Source: Gordonia zhenghanii (lineage in GTDB: Bacteria > Actinomycetota > Actinomycetes > Mycobacteriales > Mycobacteriaceae). From it: a DNA stretch of 64,000 nucleotides. Below the pieces are notes generated by a model. That model made no database searches and was not told the origin of the DNA. It saw nothing but the letters and a program-made list of their open reading frames with translations. The stretch spans positions 124,001-188,000 of the forward strand of contig NZ_JAKKOQ010000006.1 of the NCBI RefSeq assembly GCF_021738965.1, given 5' to 3'. Position numbers and translations under genes: made by a program. Below, piece after piece: positions 27,000-35,262 of this stretch. Positions within the stretch are counted from its first letter, which is position 1, and each line of letters begins with the position of its first letter.

Positions 27000-28084
27000 G
27001 AGGCCTCATCGCACCATTGGTCAAACTGATCGTCTTCGCAGTCGTGACCGTCATCGCGACGGCGATGCTCGGCCTCACGATCGCGAATGCGGGCGGCGGC
27101 GGCCGAACCGGTTACAAAGCCGTCTTCACTGACGCCGCGATGCTCAACCCCGGCGACGAAGTCCGCATCGCGGGTGTCCGCGTCGGTCAGGTGGAGAGCG
27201 TCGAGATCACCGAGCGGAACAAGGCGCTTGTCACGTTCAACGTCGACCGCGACTCGCTGCCGGCGAGCACAAACGTGTACATCCGTTACCGGAACCTGAC
27301 GGGGCTGCGGTACGTCGCACTGGAGAAGGGTGCGGGCCAAGCCAACGAGAAGGTCGAGACGGGCTACACGTTCGGCACCGACCCGAAGGTCGAGAACACT
27401 CATCCCGCGGTGAATCTGACCGAACTGTTCAACGGCTTCAAGCCGCTGTTCAAGCAGATCGAGCCGGGCGACATCGACAAGCTCGCGGAGACCATCATCA
27501 AGGTCTTCCAAGGCGATATGGACACCACGATCAGCCAGCTGATCAGCCAGACGTCCGAGTTGACGAATGCTCTCGCGGACAAGGATCAGGTGATCGGCGA
27601 CATGATCACCAACCTGACGAAGGTGCTGGACACCGTGAACCGCAACGACAAGGAGTTCTCCAGCCTTCTGGTGAACACCGAGAAGCTGGTGACCGGATTG
27701 GCCGCGCAGCGCGGTTCGATCGGATCGGCCGTCAGCTCGGTGTCGAACCTCACGACGGTGACCGGCTCCATCCTGAGCAAGTCACGGCCGGCGATCCAGG
27801 GCGACATCGCCGGGATCAAGTCCCTGTCCGATCAGCTCAACTCGCGCGAAGACGATCTGAAGCAGGCGCTCACCAATCTGCCGGTGAAACTGCAGAAGAT
27901 CGGTCGCGCTGCGACGTTCGGCTCGTGGTTCCAGTTCTACATGTGCGGTATCGACGTCGTGGCAGGCAACGGTAAGTCGGAACTCCTCACGAAGCCTGCC
28001 GTCGGACTGCCCGACATCAACCACGTCCTGTACACCAGTGCCGCCACCCGGTGCTGGAAAGACAACGAGCGACCGGGGGCGTGA
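26996..28084 (+). CDS. mceB: Mce family protein MceB
   Basis: 362 residues from GTG 26996, overlapping the TGA of mceA. An N-terminal anchor (about 7-30) is followed by the MCE domain with DAAMLNPGDEVRIAGVRVG, then a helical region containing LTELFNGFKPLFKQIEPGDIDKLAETII, which is typical of the MceB subfamily. Cys residues near the C terminus (YMCGIDV and TRCWKD) are also typical. Confidence 0.93.
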   Translation: MRGLIAPLVKLIVFAVVTVIATAMLGLTIANAGGGGRTGYKAVFTDAAMLNPGDEVRIAGVRVGQVESVEITERNKALVTFNVDRDSLPASTNVYIRYRNLTGLRYVALEKGAGQANEKVETGYTFGTDPKVENTHPAVNLTELFNGFKPLFKQIEPGDIDKLAETIIKVFQGDMDTTISQLISQTSELTNALADKDQVIGDMITNLTKVLDTVNRNDKEFSSLLVNTEKLVTGLAAQRGSIGSAVSSVSNLTTVTGSILSKSRPAIQGDIAGIKSLSDQLNSREDDLKQALTNLPVKLQKIGRAATFGSWFQFYMCGIDVVAGNGKSELLTKPAVGLPDINHVLYTSAATRCWKDNERPGA

Positions 28085-29178
28085 ACATGACGCGAGAACC
28101 GAACTCCCCAGACGCCCAGCGGCCGGAAGACGCCGAGCAGAAGGCGGAACCGAAGAAGAGCAGGCGATTCGCCGGTCGTCGCAGTGCGACGAGCATCGGT
28201 GGCATCGGACTGATCATTCTGATCATGGTGACGGTGTCGTCGTTCTACCTGAAAGACCTTCCGCTGATCGGCTCCGGACCGCATTACACCGCGGTCTTCT
28301 CCGAGGCAGCGGGTCTCAAGTCCGGCAACGAGGTCCGTGTCGCGGGCGTCAAGGTCGGTCAGGTGACCAAGGTGTCGCTCGACGGAGACAAGGTCGACGT
28401 CGACTTCCGTGCCGACAACACCTGGATCGGCGACCAGACACAGGCGTCGATTCAGATCAAGACGGTCCTCGGCCAGAAGTACCTGGCGCTGAATCCACGC
28501 GGCAGCGAACTCGCCGACCCGGATGTCCCGTTCACCGACACGGTTTCGCCGTACGACGTCATCGAGGCCTTCGGCGACGCGGCCGACCAGATCGAGAGCA
28601 TCGACACCGACAACGTCGCGAAGTCGTTGCGCACCATGTCGAACGCCTTCTCCGGCACCGCCGGCGACATCGGGCCGTCGTTGGACGGCATCGCGCGGCT
28701 CTCGAACACGATCGCCAGCCGCGACCAGGAAGTGCAGCACCTGTTGCAGGCGACGAAGGACTCGTCGAAGATCCTCGCCGACCGCAATGAGGAGTTCACC
28801 CGGTTGATCGCTGGTGCGGGCACGCTGCTCAAGGAACTGAACAAGCGTCAGGAAGACATCTCGGCTCTGCTGGCCAGCACCCAGACGTTGAGCAAGGCGC
28901 TGACCGGCATCGTTCGCGACAACGAGGAGCAGCTCGCTCCGGCGCTCGACTCACTCAAGGGCGTGACGGACCTGCTCACCGACCAGAACAAGAATCTGCG
29001 CGACACGATCACGAACATGGCGCCGTTCTATCGCCTGTACGCGAACGTGCTCGGCAACGGACGCTGGTTCGAGTCGACCGTGACCAACCTGCTGCCGCCC
29101 GCATTGCCGCAACAGAACACGACACGGCCGCCGAACATGCGCGAGAACCTGACTAACGGTGGAACGGAGGCCGGTTGA
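28081..29178 (+). CDS. mceC: Mce family protein MceC
   Basis: 365 residues from GTG 28081, which overlaps the mceB stop (GTGA). A polar, charged N terminus (about 1-35) precedes the anchor (about 40-60), the MCE domain (EAAGLKSGNEVRVAGVKVGQ) and helical segments with LNKRQEDISALLASTQTLS. ATG 28087 is an alternative start. Confidence 0.92.
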   Translation: MNMTREPNSPDAQRPEDAEQKAEPKKSRRFAGRRSATSIGGIGLIILIMVTVSSFYLKDLPLIGSGPHYTAVFSEAAGLKSGNEVRVAGVKVGQVTKVSLDGDKVDVDFRADNTWIGDQTQASIQIKTVLGQKYLALNPRGSELADPDVPFTDTVSPYDVIEAFGDAADQIESIDTDNVAKSLRTMSNAFSGTAGDIGPSLDGIARLSNTIASRDQEVQHLLQATKDSSKILADRNEEFTRLIAGAGTLLKELNKRQEDISALLASTQTLSKALTGIVRDNEEQLAPALDSLKGVTDLLTDQNKNLRDTITNMAPFYRLYANVLGNGRWFESTVTNLLPPALPQQNTTRPPNMRENLTNGGTEAG

Positions 29179-30422
29179 TGACCACCGCTGAGCAGGAGTC
29201 CGGAGTGTTCACGCGCCGCAACATCGTGTTCGGTGCACTTGCCATGGTTCTCGTCCTGATCGTCGCCGGCGCCGGATGGTGGGCGTCGACCCTGGTCGGG
29301 ACGACCAAAGTGCACGCGACGTTCACGAGTGCCGTCGGCATCTACAAGGGCAGCGATGTCCGCGTCCTCGGCGTGGACGTCGGCAAGGTGACGTCAGTGA
29401 CGCCGCGTGGCGACGTCGTGGACGTCGACATGCGCGTCGACCGCGGGGTCAAGCTGCCCGCAGGCGTTCAGGCCGTGCAGATCATTCCGTCGATCGTCGC
29501 CGACCGTTATCTTCAGTTGGCTCCGGCCTACAGCGGCGGGGAAGAGGCGTCCGACGACGTCACGTTGACCACTGATGACACGCGCGTCCCGGTCGAGATC
29601 GATGCGATCTACGCCAACCTGCAGAAGCTGTCGAAGTCGCTCGGCCCCGAAGGCGCCAATAAGCGCGGTGCGGTCACCGACTTCGTCGAGACGGCTGCAG
29701 ACAACCTCGACGGCAACGGAGCAAAGCTCGGCAAGGCGCTGACCAACTTGTCGAAGGCGGCGACGACGCTGTCCGACGGTCGAGGCGACCTCGCGTCGAC
29801 CATCAAGAACTTGAACGTCTTCGTCGGAGCGCTCCGCGAGAACGACTCCCAGGTGCGGCAGTTCAACTCCCAGATGGCGTCGTTCAACACGTTCCTGGCA
29901 GGCGAACGAGACCAGCTCGGCAAGGCTCTGGACTCGTTGTCGTACGCGCTCGGCGACGTCGCGACTTTCGTAGCCGACAACAACGACCGCATCGGCAACG
30001 CGATCCGCGACCTGCACCCGACGGGTCAGGCGCTCCTCGACAACAAAGAGCACCTGCTCGAGATCTTCACGGTCCTGCCGGTGACGATCTCGAACCTGAT
30101 CAACGCGTATGACGCCGAGTCGGGAACCCTCGCGATGCGTCTGAACCTGCCGGATCTACAAGATCCGCTGAGTGCGGGATGTCGCTTCCTGGATTTGAAG
30201 AACCTGATGCCGGGCAACCCGCTCGCCATCGACTTCAGTAAGAAGATGGCACCCCTCATCGACGGCTGCGAGAAGGTCGGCAAGCAGGTCACCGACGGCG
30301 TCCTCGAGCCGATGCTGCCGATCCTCCCGTTCGGCATCCTCAGTGCGAAGAAGCTGCAGAAGGCTCCGGCACCGGGTACCAACTCCGGTAACCCGGACCC
30401 GCGACTCCCCGGAGGCAAGTGA
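29178..30422 (+). CDS. mceD: Mce family protein MceD
   Basis: 414 residues from ATG 29178, whose first base is the last base of the mceC TGA. It has an anchor (about 15-36), the MCE domain (TSAVGIYKGSDVRVLGVDVG), long helical segments, and a C-terminal LEPMLPILPFGILSAKKL. TTG 29175 is a less likely start. Confidence 0.92.
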   Translation: MTTAEQESGVFTRRNIVFGALAMVLVLIVAGAGWWASTLVGTTKVHATFTSAVGIYKGSDVRVLGVDVGKVTSVTPRGDVVDVDMRVDRGVKLPAGVQAVQIIPSIVADRYLQLAPAYSGGEEASDDVTLTTDDTRVPVEIDAIYANLQKLSKSLGPEGANKRGAVTDFVETAADNLDGNGAKLGKALTNLSKAATTLSDGRGDLASTIKNLNVFVGALRENDSQVRQFNSQMASFNTFLAGERDQLGKALDSLSYALGDVATFVADNNDRIGNAIRDLHPTGQALLDNKEHLLEIFTVLPVTISNLINAYDAESGTLAMRLNLPDLQDPLSAGCRFLDLKNLMPGNPLAIDFSKKMAPLIDGCEKVGKQVTDGVLEPMLPILPFGILSAKKLQKAPAPGTNSGNPDPRLPGGK

Positions 30423-31789
30423 TGAAGGTGACGCTCAACAGGCGCGCCCGCGCATCCGCGGTCGGCGCGGTCATGGCAGTCGTCGTCGCAATGTCGTCCG
30501 CGTGTGGCGGTTTCCAGTCGATTCCGCTTCCCGGCGGCGTCGATGTGGGCGACGATCCGCGCGAGTACAAGATCGAGTTCGCAGACATCCTCGACCTGGT
30601 CCCGCAGTCGATGGTCAAGATGGACGGCGTCCCGGTCGGGCGGGTGACCAAGGTCGAGGTGCCCGAGGACTCGTGGAACGCCCTCGTCACCGTCAGCGTC
30701 CGGAACAACGTGGACCTGTCGGACAAGGCGACCGCGGCAGTCCAGCAGACCAACCTGCTCGGCGAGAAGTTCGTTGCTCTCAACGAGCCGCAAGGCGTGT
30801 CGGCGTCGACGCCTCGTCAGCCGTCGTCTCGGGTTATCAAGACGGCGCGCACATCGACCACGACGGACATCGAGCAGTTGCTCGGAGCCTTGTCGATGCT
30901 GCTCAATGGTGGCGGCATCAACCAGCTGGAGCCGATCATCACCTCGATCAACGAGTCGATCGGCAGCGACCCTGGCCGGTTCGCGTCGCTTCTGCGGCAG
31001 ACGGAGACCCTGATCTCGGGGCTCAACGCGCAACGCGACGACATCATCCGCGCGATCGACGGTGTCGACCGGTTGTCGGCTCGGGCCAACGACCAGACCG
31101 ATCAGATCGAGCGGATCCTCGACGAGCTGCCCGCCGGCGTGGAAGTCCTCGAAGAGCAGCGCCCGCAGTTCGTCGACCTGTTGACCAAGCTCGACGACCT
31201 CGGTCAGGTCGGCACCGACGTCCTCGGCAAGGCGCACGATTCGATCATCACCGATCTGAAGGCGCTCCGGCCGATCCTCTCCGAGCTGTCGAAGTCGGCG
31301 CAGGATGCGGTGACCGCGTTGCCGCTGATGCCGACGATCCCGTTCCCGGACGACCTCCTGCCCGGCGTCCAAGGTGATTCGACCAACCTGTTCATCACTC
31401 TCGACCTCCGGCTGCAGAACCAGCTCGAAGCGCTCGGCGTCGGCCAGGGCACACCGAAGTACAGCCCGCCGAGCGTGAAACCGCCGAAGGTGAATCAGAA
31501 CAACCCGTACATCAACGGGAACGGCCCGCGGTGGGGTTGGCCCACGATCTCGCTGCTCCCGCCGCCGTTGAACTCCCGTCCCGGACCGAACACCCCGCCG
31601 TCAGGTGGCCGGTATCCGGTGTCGGGTGCGGAGGCGCCGACGAACTCGTCCCAGAAGACTGAGAAGTCCCAGACGACGACGAAGAAGCCGTCGAAGAAAA
31701 AGACGGGAAACCAGTATTCGGTCACGTCCTCGGAATCTGGTGGCAGTTTCCTGGACGCTCCGATCTCGATGATGCGGGGTGAAGGCTGA
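30422..31789 (+). CDS. mceE: Mce family lipoprotein MceE (LprK-like)
   Basis: The E subunit is the lipid-anchored member. The 455-residue protein has a signal peptide with lipobox MSSAC (lipidated Cys28), then the MCE domain (QSMVKMDGVPVGRVTKVEVP), helical segments and a proline/serine-rich tail ending in lysine repeats. ATG 30422 shares its A with the mceD TGA. Confidence 0.94.
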   Translation: MKVTLNRRARASAVGAVMAVVVAMSSACGGFQSIPLPGGVDVGDDPREYKIEFADILDLVPQSMVKMDGVPVGRVTKVEVPEDSWNALVTVSVRNNVDLSDKATAAVQQTNLLGEKFVALNEPQGVSASTPRQPSSRVIKTARTSTTTDIEQLLGALSMLLNGGGINQLEPIITSINESIGSDPGRFASLLRQTETLISGLNAQRDDIIRAIDGVDRLSARANDQTDQIERILDELPAGVEVLEEQRPQFVDLLTKLDDLGQVGTDVLGKAHDSIITDLKALRPILSELSKSAQDAVTALPLMPTIPFPDDLLPGVQGDSTNLFITLDLRLQNQLEALGVGQGTPKYSPPSVKPPKVNQNNPYINGNGPRWGWPTISLLPPPLNSRPGPNTPPSGGRYPVSGAEAPTNSSQKTEKSQTTTKKPSKKKTGNQYSVTSSESGGSFLDAPISMMRGEG

Positions 31790-33030
31790 TGATGAGCCGA
31801 TTGGTCAAAATTCAGTTGATCATCTTCGTCGTCGTCGGAGCGGTGGCGATCGTGTATGTGGGCGCCAAGTACGCCCGGCTGGACAAGATGGTCGGCGTCG
31901 GGACGTACGACGTGACGATCCAGGCCGAGAACGCCGGCGGTGTGTTCCCGAACGCCGAGGTCACCTATCGAGGCGTCCCGGTCGGACTGGTGGGCGACAT
32001 GGAGTTGACCACCGACGGCATGGTGATCCACCTCGACATGAATTCCGACGGCCCAGACATCCCGGCGTCGGCGAAAGCCGTCGTGGCGAACCGGTCGGCG
32101 ATCGGTGAGCAGTTCGTCGACCTCCGTCCGCCGAACGACGAGGGCCCGTACCTGGAGGCCGGGTCGGTCATCAGGAACTACTCGCTCCCGCCGAAGCTGC
32201 AGGACGTCATCGGTGACGCGATCACGCTGACCGAGACGGTCCCGACCGACGATCTGCGCACTGTCGTCACCGAACTCGGTAAGGCGTTCAATGGCCAGGG
32301 CGAGAACCTGACTCGGCTGATCGACTCGCTGGACAAGCTGTCCCGGACCGGTGTCGACAATCTCGACGACACCATCTCGTTGATCAACAACTCGAACGTG
32401 GTGTTGTCGACTCAGGCCGACCAGTCGGACGAGATCCTGTCGTGGTCGAAGAATCTCGACCGTGTCGCGGCGACCCTCGAGGGCTCCGATCCGGCGATCC
32501 GGCGCATCCTGTCCGACGGTCCGCGAGCTGCGACGACGTTGTCGAACTTCTTGGAGACGAACGGTGACGACACCACCAAGCTGATCCACCAGCTCGGGCG
32601 GACGGTCGACACGATCTCGCCGACCTCGTTCGCGACGGGCGCGACCTTCGCGATGCTGTCGGCACTCTCGGCCGGTAGCCACTCGCCGACACCGGGCGAC
32701 GGCCAGATCCACTTCGGCATCGTGCTGGAGACGGACAACCCGCCGAGCTGTACTCGTGGCTACGAGAGCACCGACAAGATGATCGCCGAGATGAAGAAGC
32801 GGGACCCCGACTTCGACATCAACTACGACGACTTCCCGTTCAACACGAAAGCAAGCTGTGACGTCCCGGTGGGCAACCCGACGGGTGTGCGTAGCGCAGG
32901 TCGCGCCGCGCTGGCGAATCCGGACTACGTTCAGCCGTGGGACAACAAGCCGAAGGCCGACCCGGACAAGCTCAACCTCAATCCGATCGCCACTCAGTTG
33001 GCGCGACTGATGGGTGTGCACGCGAAGTGA
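31789..33030 (+). CDS. mceF: Mce family protein MceF
   Basis: The last MCE subunit, 413 residues, with an anchor (about 8-28), the MCE domain (ENAGGVFPNAEVTYRGVPVG), helical part LIDSLDKLSRTGVDNLDDTIS, and a C-terminal region with conserved cysteines (PSCTRGY, KASCDVPVG) characteristic of MceF. Its ATG shares a base with the mceE stop, and a second ATG follows immediately. Confidence 0.93.
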   Translation: MMSRLVKIQLIIFVVVGAVAIVYVGAKYARLDKMVGVGTYDVTIQAENAGGVFPNAEVTYRGVPVGLVGDMELTTDGMVIHLDMNSDGPDIPASAKAVVANRSAIGEQFVDLRPPNDEGPYLEAGSVIRNYSLPPKLQDVIGDAITLTETVPTDDLRTVVTELGKAFNGQGENLTRLIDSLDKLSRTGVDNLDDTISLINNSNVVLSTQADQSDEILSWSKNLDRVAATLEGSDPAIRRILSDGPRAATTLSNFLETNGDDTTKLIHQLGRTVDTISPTSFATGATFAMLSALSAGSHSPTPGDGQIHFGIVLETDNPPSCTRGYESTDKMIAEMKKRDPDFDINYDDFPFNTKASCDVPVGNPTGVRSAGRAALANPDYVQPWDNKPKADPDKLNLNPIATQLARLMGVHAK

Positions 33031-33141
33031 CCTTCGAGTCGTTTCGCGGACATCCTGTCGCCGGTTGAACGTAAGAACGGGGCAAAACCCTCCAACCGGC
33101 ACACAGTCTGCCGTGACATTCGATAGGTACAGTGGCGCTCG

Positions 33142-34059
33142 ATGAATTCTGATGAGATCAGCGAACCGGACTCGGTCGACGAGCCGGTGAGCGAGGAGAC
33201 AGGCGCAGGGGAGACGAGCGCTGAGACGGGCGACGTATCTGCTGCCGACGACGACGCGCAGACGCAGGGAGGCGACGACTCGGCAGACGGAGACGATTCC
33301 GCTGAAGACGACTCCGCTGAGGACGACTCCGCTGGGGACGACTCGGCTGAAGACGACTCCGCTAGGGAGCCCTCCGACGAGTCTTCTGGCGCCGATGGCG
33401 AGTCTGACTCGCCCCGGCACCCGGTGGCGTCAATGGTCCTCGCAGTCGCGGTCGCCGCGCTCGTCGCGGCAGTCGTCTGCGTCGGATACTTCGGGTACAC
33501 CGGCATCCGGGCGTACACCGTCGACTCGGGTCGCGAACAGGCGCGGGTCGAAGCGGTCGACGGTGCTGAGCAGGCGATGCTGAACATCCTCACTGTGGAC
33601 GACACGGGCGTCGACGAATGGCAGAAGCGGATGAAGTCGTCGCTGACCGGTGACGCGCTCAAGCAGGCGATCGAGGAGACGAGCGGCGGAGTCGTGAAGC
33701 AGATCGAAGCTGCGAAGAAGAACAACCTGACCATCAAGGCCTCGATCGTGCGCAGTGCCGCGACCGAACTGAACCCAGATGAGGACACCGCGACGGTGTT
33801 CGTCCTGAGTCAGGCGGCGACCTCCGAAGCGCCCGGCCAGCCGCAGCCGCAGTCGACGCTGCTCTCGATGGTCAAAGACGACGGCGCGTGGAAGGCCGAC
33901 AAGATCGTTCCGCTCACCGACATCACGTACTACGACGACTCGGCGACGCCCGAGAGCGCCCCCCAGTCAGGGACACCCCAGTCAGGGACACCCCAGTCAG
34001 GGACACCCCAGTCAGGGACACCCCAGCAGGGCGGACAGCAGCAGGGAGGCGGCAACTGA
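33142..34059 (+). CDS. Mce-associated membrane protein with repetitive termini
   Basis: A 305-residue single-pass protein. Residues about 1-92 are strongly acidic with (E/G)DDSA repeats; a helix spans about 96-120; the external domain (about 125-265) resembles Mce-associated proteins (AVDGAEQAMLNILTVDD, IVRSAATELNPDEDTATVFV). The tail is PQSGT repeated, then glutamine/glycine-rich. Such proteins stabilise Mce complexes in mycobacteria. It lies 111 bp after mceF and overlaps the next gene. Confidence 0.85.
   Translation: MNSDEISEPDSVDEPVSEETGAGETSAETGDVSAADDDAQTQGGDDSADGDDSAEDDSAEDDSAGDDSAEDDSAREPSDESSGADGESDSPRHPVASMVLAVAVAALVAAVVCVGYFGYTGIRAYTVDSGREQARVEAVDGAEQAMLNILTVDDTGVDEWQKRMKSSLTGDALKQAIEETSGGVVKQIEAAKKNNLTIKASIVRSAATELNPDEDTATVFVLSQAATSEAPGQPQPQSTLLSMVKDDGAWKADKIVPLTDITYYDDSATPESAPQSGTPQSGTPQSGTPQSGTPQQGGQQQGGGN
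33304..33363 (+). repeat. Four 15-bp tandem units encoding EDDSA
   Basis: Units GAAGACGACTCCGCT with small changes start at 33304, 33319, 33334 and 33349. They encode the acidic N-terminal repeat of the Mce-associated protein. Confidence 0.85.
33961..34020 (+). repeat. Four identical 15-bp tandem units encoding PQSGT
   Basis: CCCCAGTCAGGGACA occurs four times without change (33961-34020), followed by a degenerate fifth. Perfect identity suggests recent expansion and possible length variation between strains. Confidence 0.95.
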
Positions 34060-34871
34060 TGGCGGCCGAACGTCCGAACCAGCGTCGTCCCCGTAAGGTC
34101 GCAGGCCGTACGGCGGCACGTGTCGAACTGTCCCAGGAGGCGCAGGACCGGAGGAAGACGGCCGGTGAGCAGGCAGAGACGGTCGCGCTCACCAAGAAGT
34201 CGTCCGCTGCCGAGCCCGCCGTCGCCGAACCCGCCGGCGATGCGCAGGCCACGCGGACTGTCGGGCTGCGTAAGCCCGAGTCCGGCGTGGACCGCAAACG
34301 TAGCCGGGTCGAGGCCGAACGAGGGGTCGCCGAACGCGAGCGGGCTGCGACCGACGTCGAACCCGGGGTCAACGACACGAAGGGCACGTACCGCCTGGCC
34401 GCTGTCCTCGGAGCCATCGCAGTAGTCATCGGCGCCATTGCGGCCGTCCTCGCGTTCCACCCGGGCGCCGACGTGTCCGACAACAAGGCGTTCGTCGATC
34501 AAGAGGCGTCTGAGAAGGTTCTCGCGCAGGCCCGTACGGCAGCGTGCGCACCGTTCCAGTTCAAGTACCAGAACCTCGACCACTGGCTCGCGGATGCGGA
34601 GAGCAAGCTGAGCGGGTCGGCCGGCGAACAGTTCAAGACGCATCTGAAGACGAATCGTTCGATCATCGAGCAGACCAAGGCGTCGTCGGTGTGCCGCGTC
34701 GAGACCGTGGGTCTGATGGATCTCACGCGCGATCGGGCGACGGTCCTCGCCGCGCTCCAGATCGACATCACGCGTGACGGTGCGCTGGTCGAGTCGAACA
34801 AGCCCAAGACCGGCGTCGTGCTCGTCCGTAACGGCGACGACTGGCTGGTCGACGAGTTCCTCGATCCCTAG
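34059..34871 (+). CDS. Mce-associated membrane protein
   Basis: A 270-residue protein starting at ATG 34059, which shares its A with the preceding TGA. Residues 1 to about 105 are basic, charged and cytoplasmic; a transmembrane helix lies at about 110-130 (LAAVLGAIAVVIGAIAAVLAF); the external domain contains an NDxLGR-like helical start (FVDQEASEKVLAQARTAACAPFQF), as in the second Mce-associated protein of mycobacterial operons. It is the last gene before the rpoB promoter region. Confidence 0.84.
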   Translation: MAAERPNQRRPRKVAGRTAARVELSQEAQDRRKTAGEQAETVALTKKSSAAEPAVAEPAGDAQATRTVGLRKPESGVDRKRSRVEAERGVAERERAATDVEPGVNDTKGTYRLAAVLGAIAVVIGAIAAVLAFHPGADVSDNKAFVDQEASEKVLAQARTAACAPFQFKYQNLDHWLADAESKLSGSAGEQFKTHLKTNRSIIEQTKASSVCRVETVGLMDLTRDRATVLAALQIDITRDGALVESNKPKTGVVLVRNGDDWLVDEFLDP

Positions 34872-34895
34872 TCAGTAGTCCGTACGGAGAATCTC

Positions 34896-34921
34896 GGCCG
34901 GCGAGCCCGTGCTCGCCGGCC
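34896..34921 (+). terminator. Hairpin after the mce operon
   Basis: GGCCGGCGAGC (34896-34906) pairs perfectly with GCTCGCCGGCC (34911-34921), with loop CCGT. There is no T-run, as in many actinobacterial terminators. Confidence 0.65.
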
Positions 34922-35065
34922 TGGAGATCGGCCGGTCGTCCGTATCTGCCACGAATTTTGCGGCGGATCCGCGCGTTCCCTTGACGAGCGGGTGCCTCGG
35001 GGGCCACTCTAGTCAGCAACCGATCGACTCAGGTGGCAGCCGAGCGATCTCGGTTCTATTGTGAG

Positions 35066-35096
35066 TTGACAAAACTCGCCTCTCTTCTGATACAGT
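35066..35096 (+). promoter_or_regulatory. Likely rpoB promoter
   Basis: A consensus TTGACA at 35066-35071 and TACAGT at 35091-35096, separated by 19 bp; GATACA three bases earlier gives a 17-bp-range alternative. It is about 165 bp upstream of the rpoB start. Confidence 0.6.
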
Positions 35097-35262
35097 TGGA
35101 CGTTGCGCTGGCTGCCTCCTGTTCGCTGTTTGATGCCCTTCCGGTCACCTCGGTGCCCGTCGTGGGAATTCGCTGCTCACCAGGTCGATATGCCTCGCAG
35201 CGGCCCCACGGCCAACGGCTATATGCCATGCACCGAGAAACTTCGTGTTGGAAGGACGCATC

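Larger units (their letters stand above)
34872..35262 (+). promoter_or_regulatory. rpoB upstream region
   Basis: Nothing coding was recognised. It contains a hairpin closing the mce operon (34896-34921), the likely rpoB promoter (35066-35096), and about 165 bp of leader before the start codon. The leader has no obvious terminator. Confidence 0.7.
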
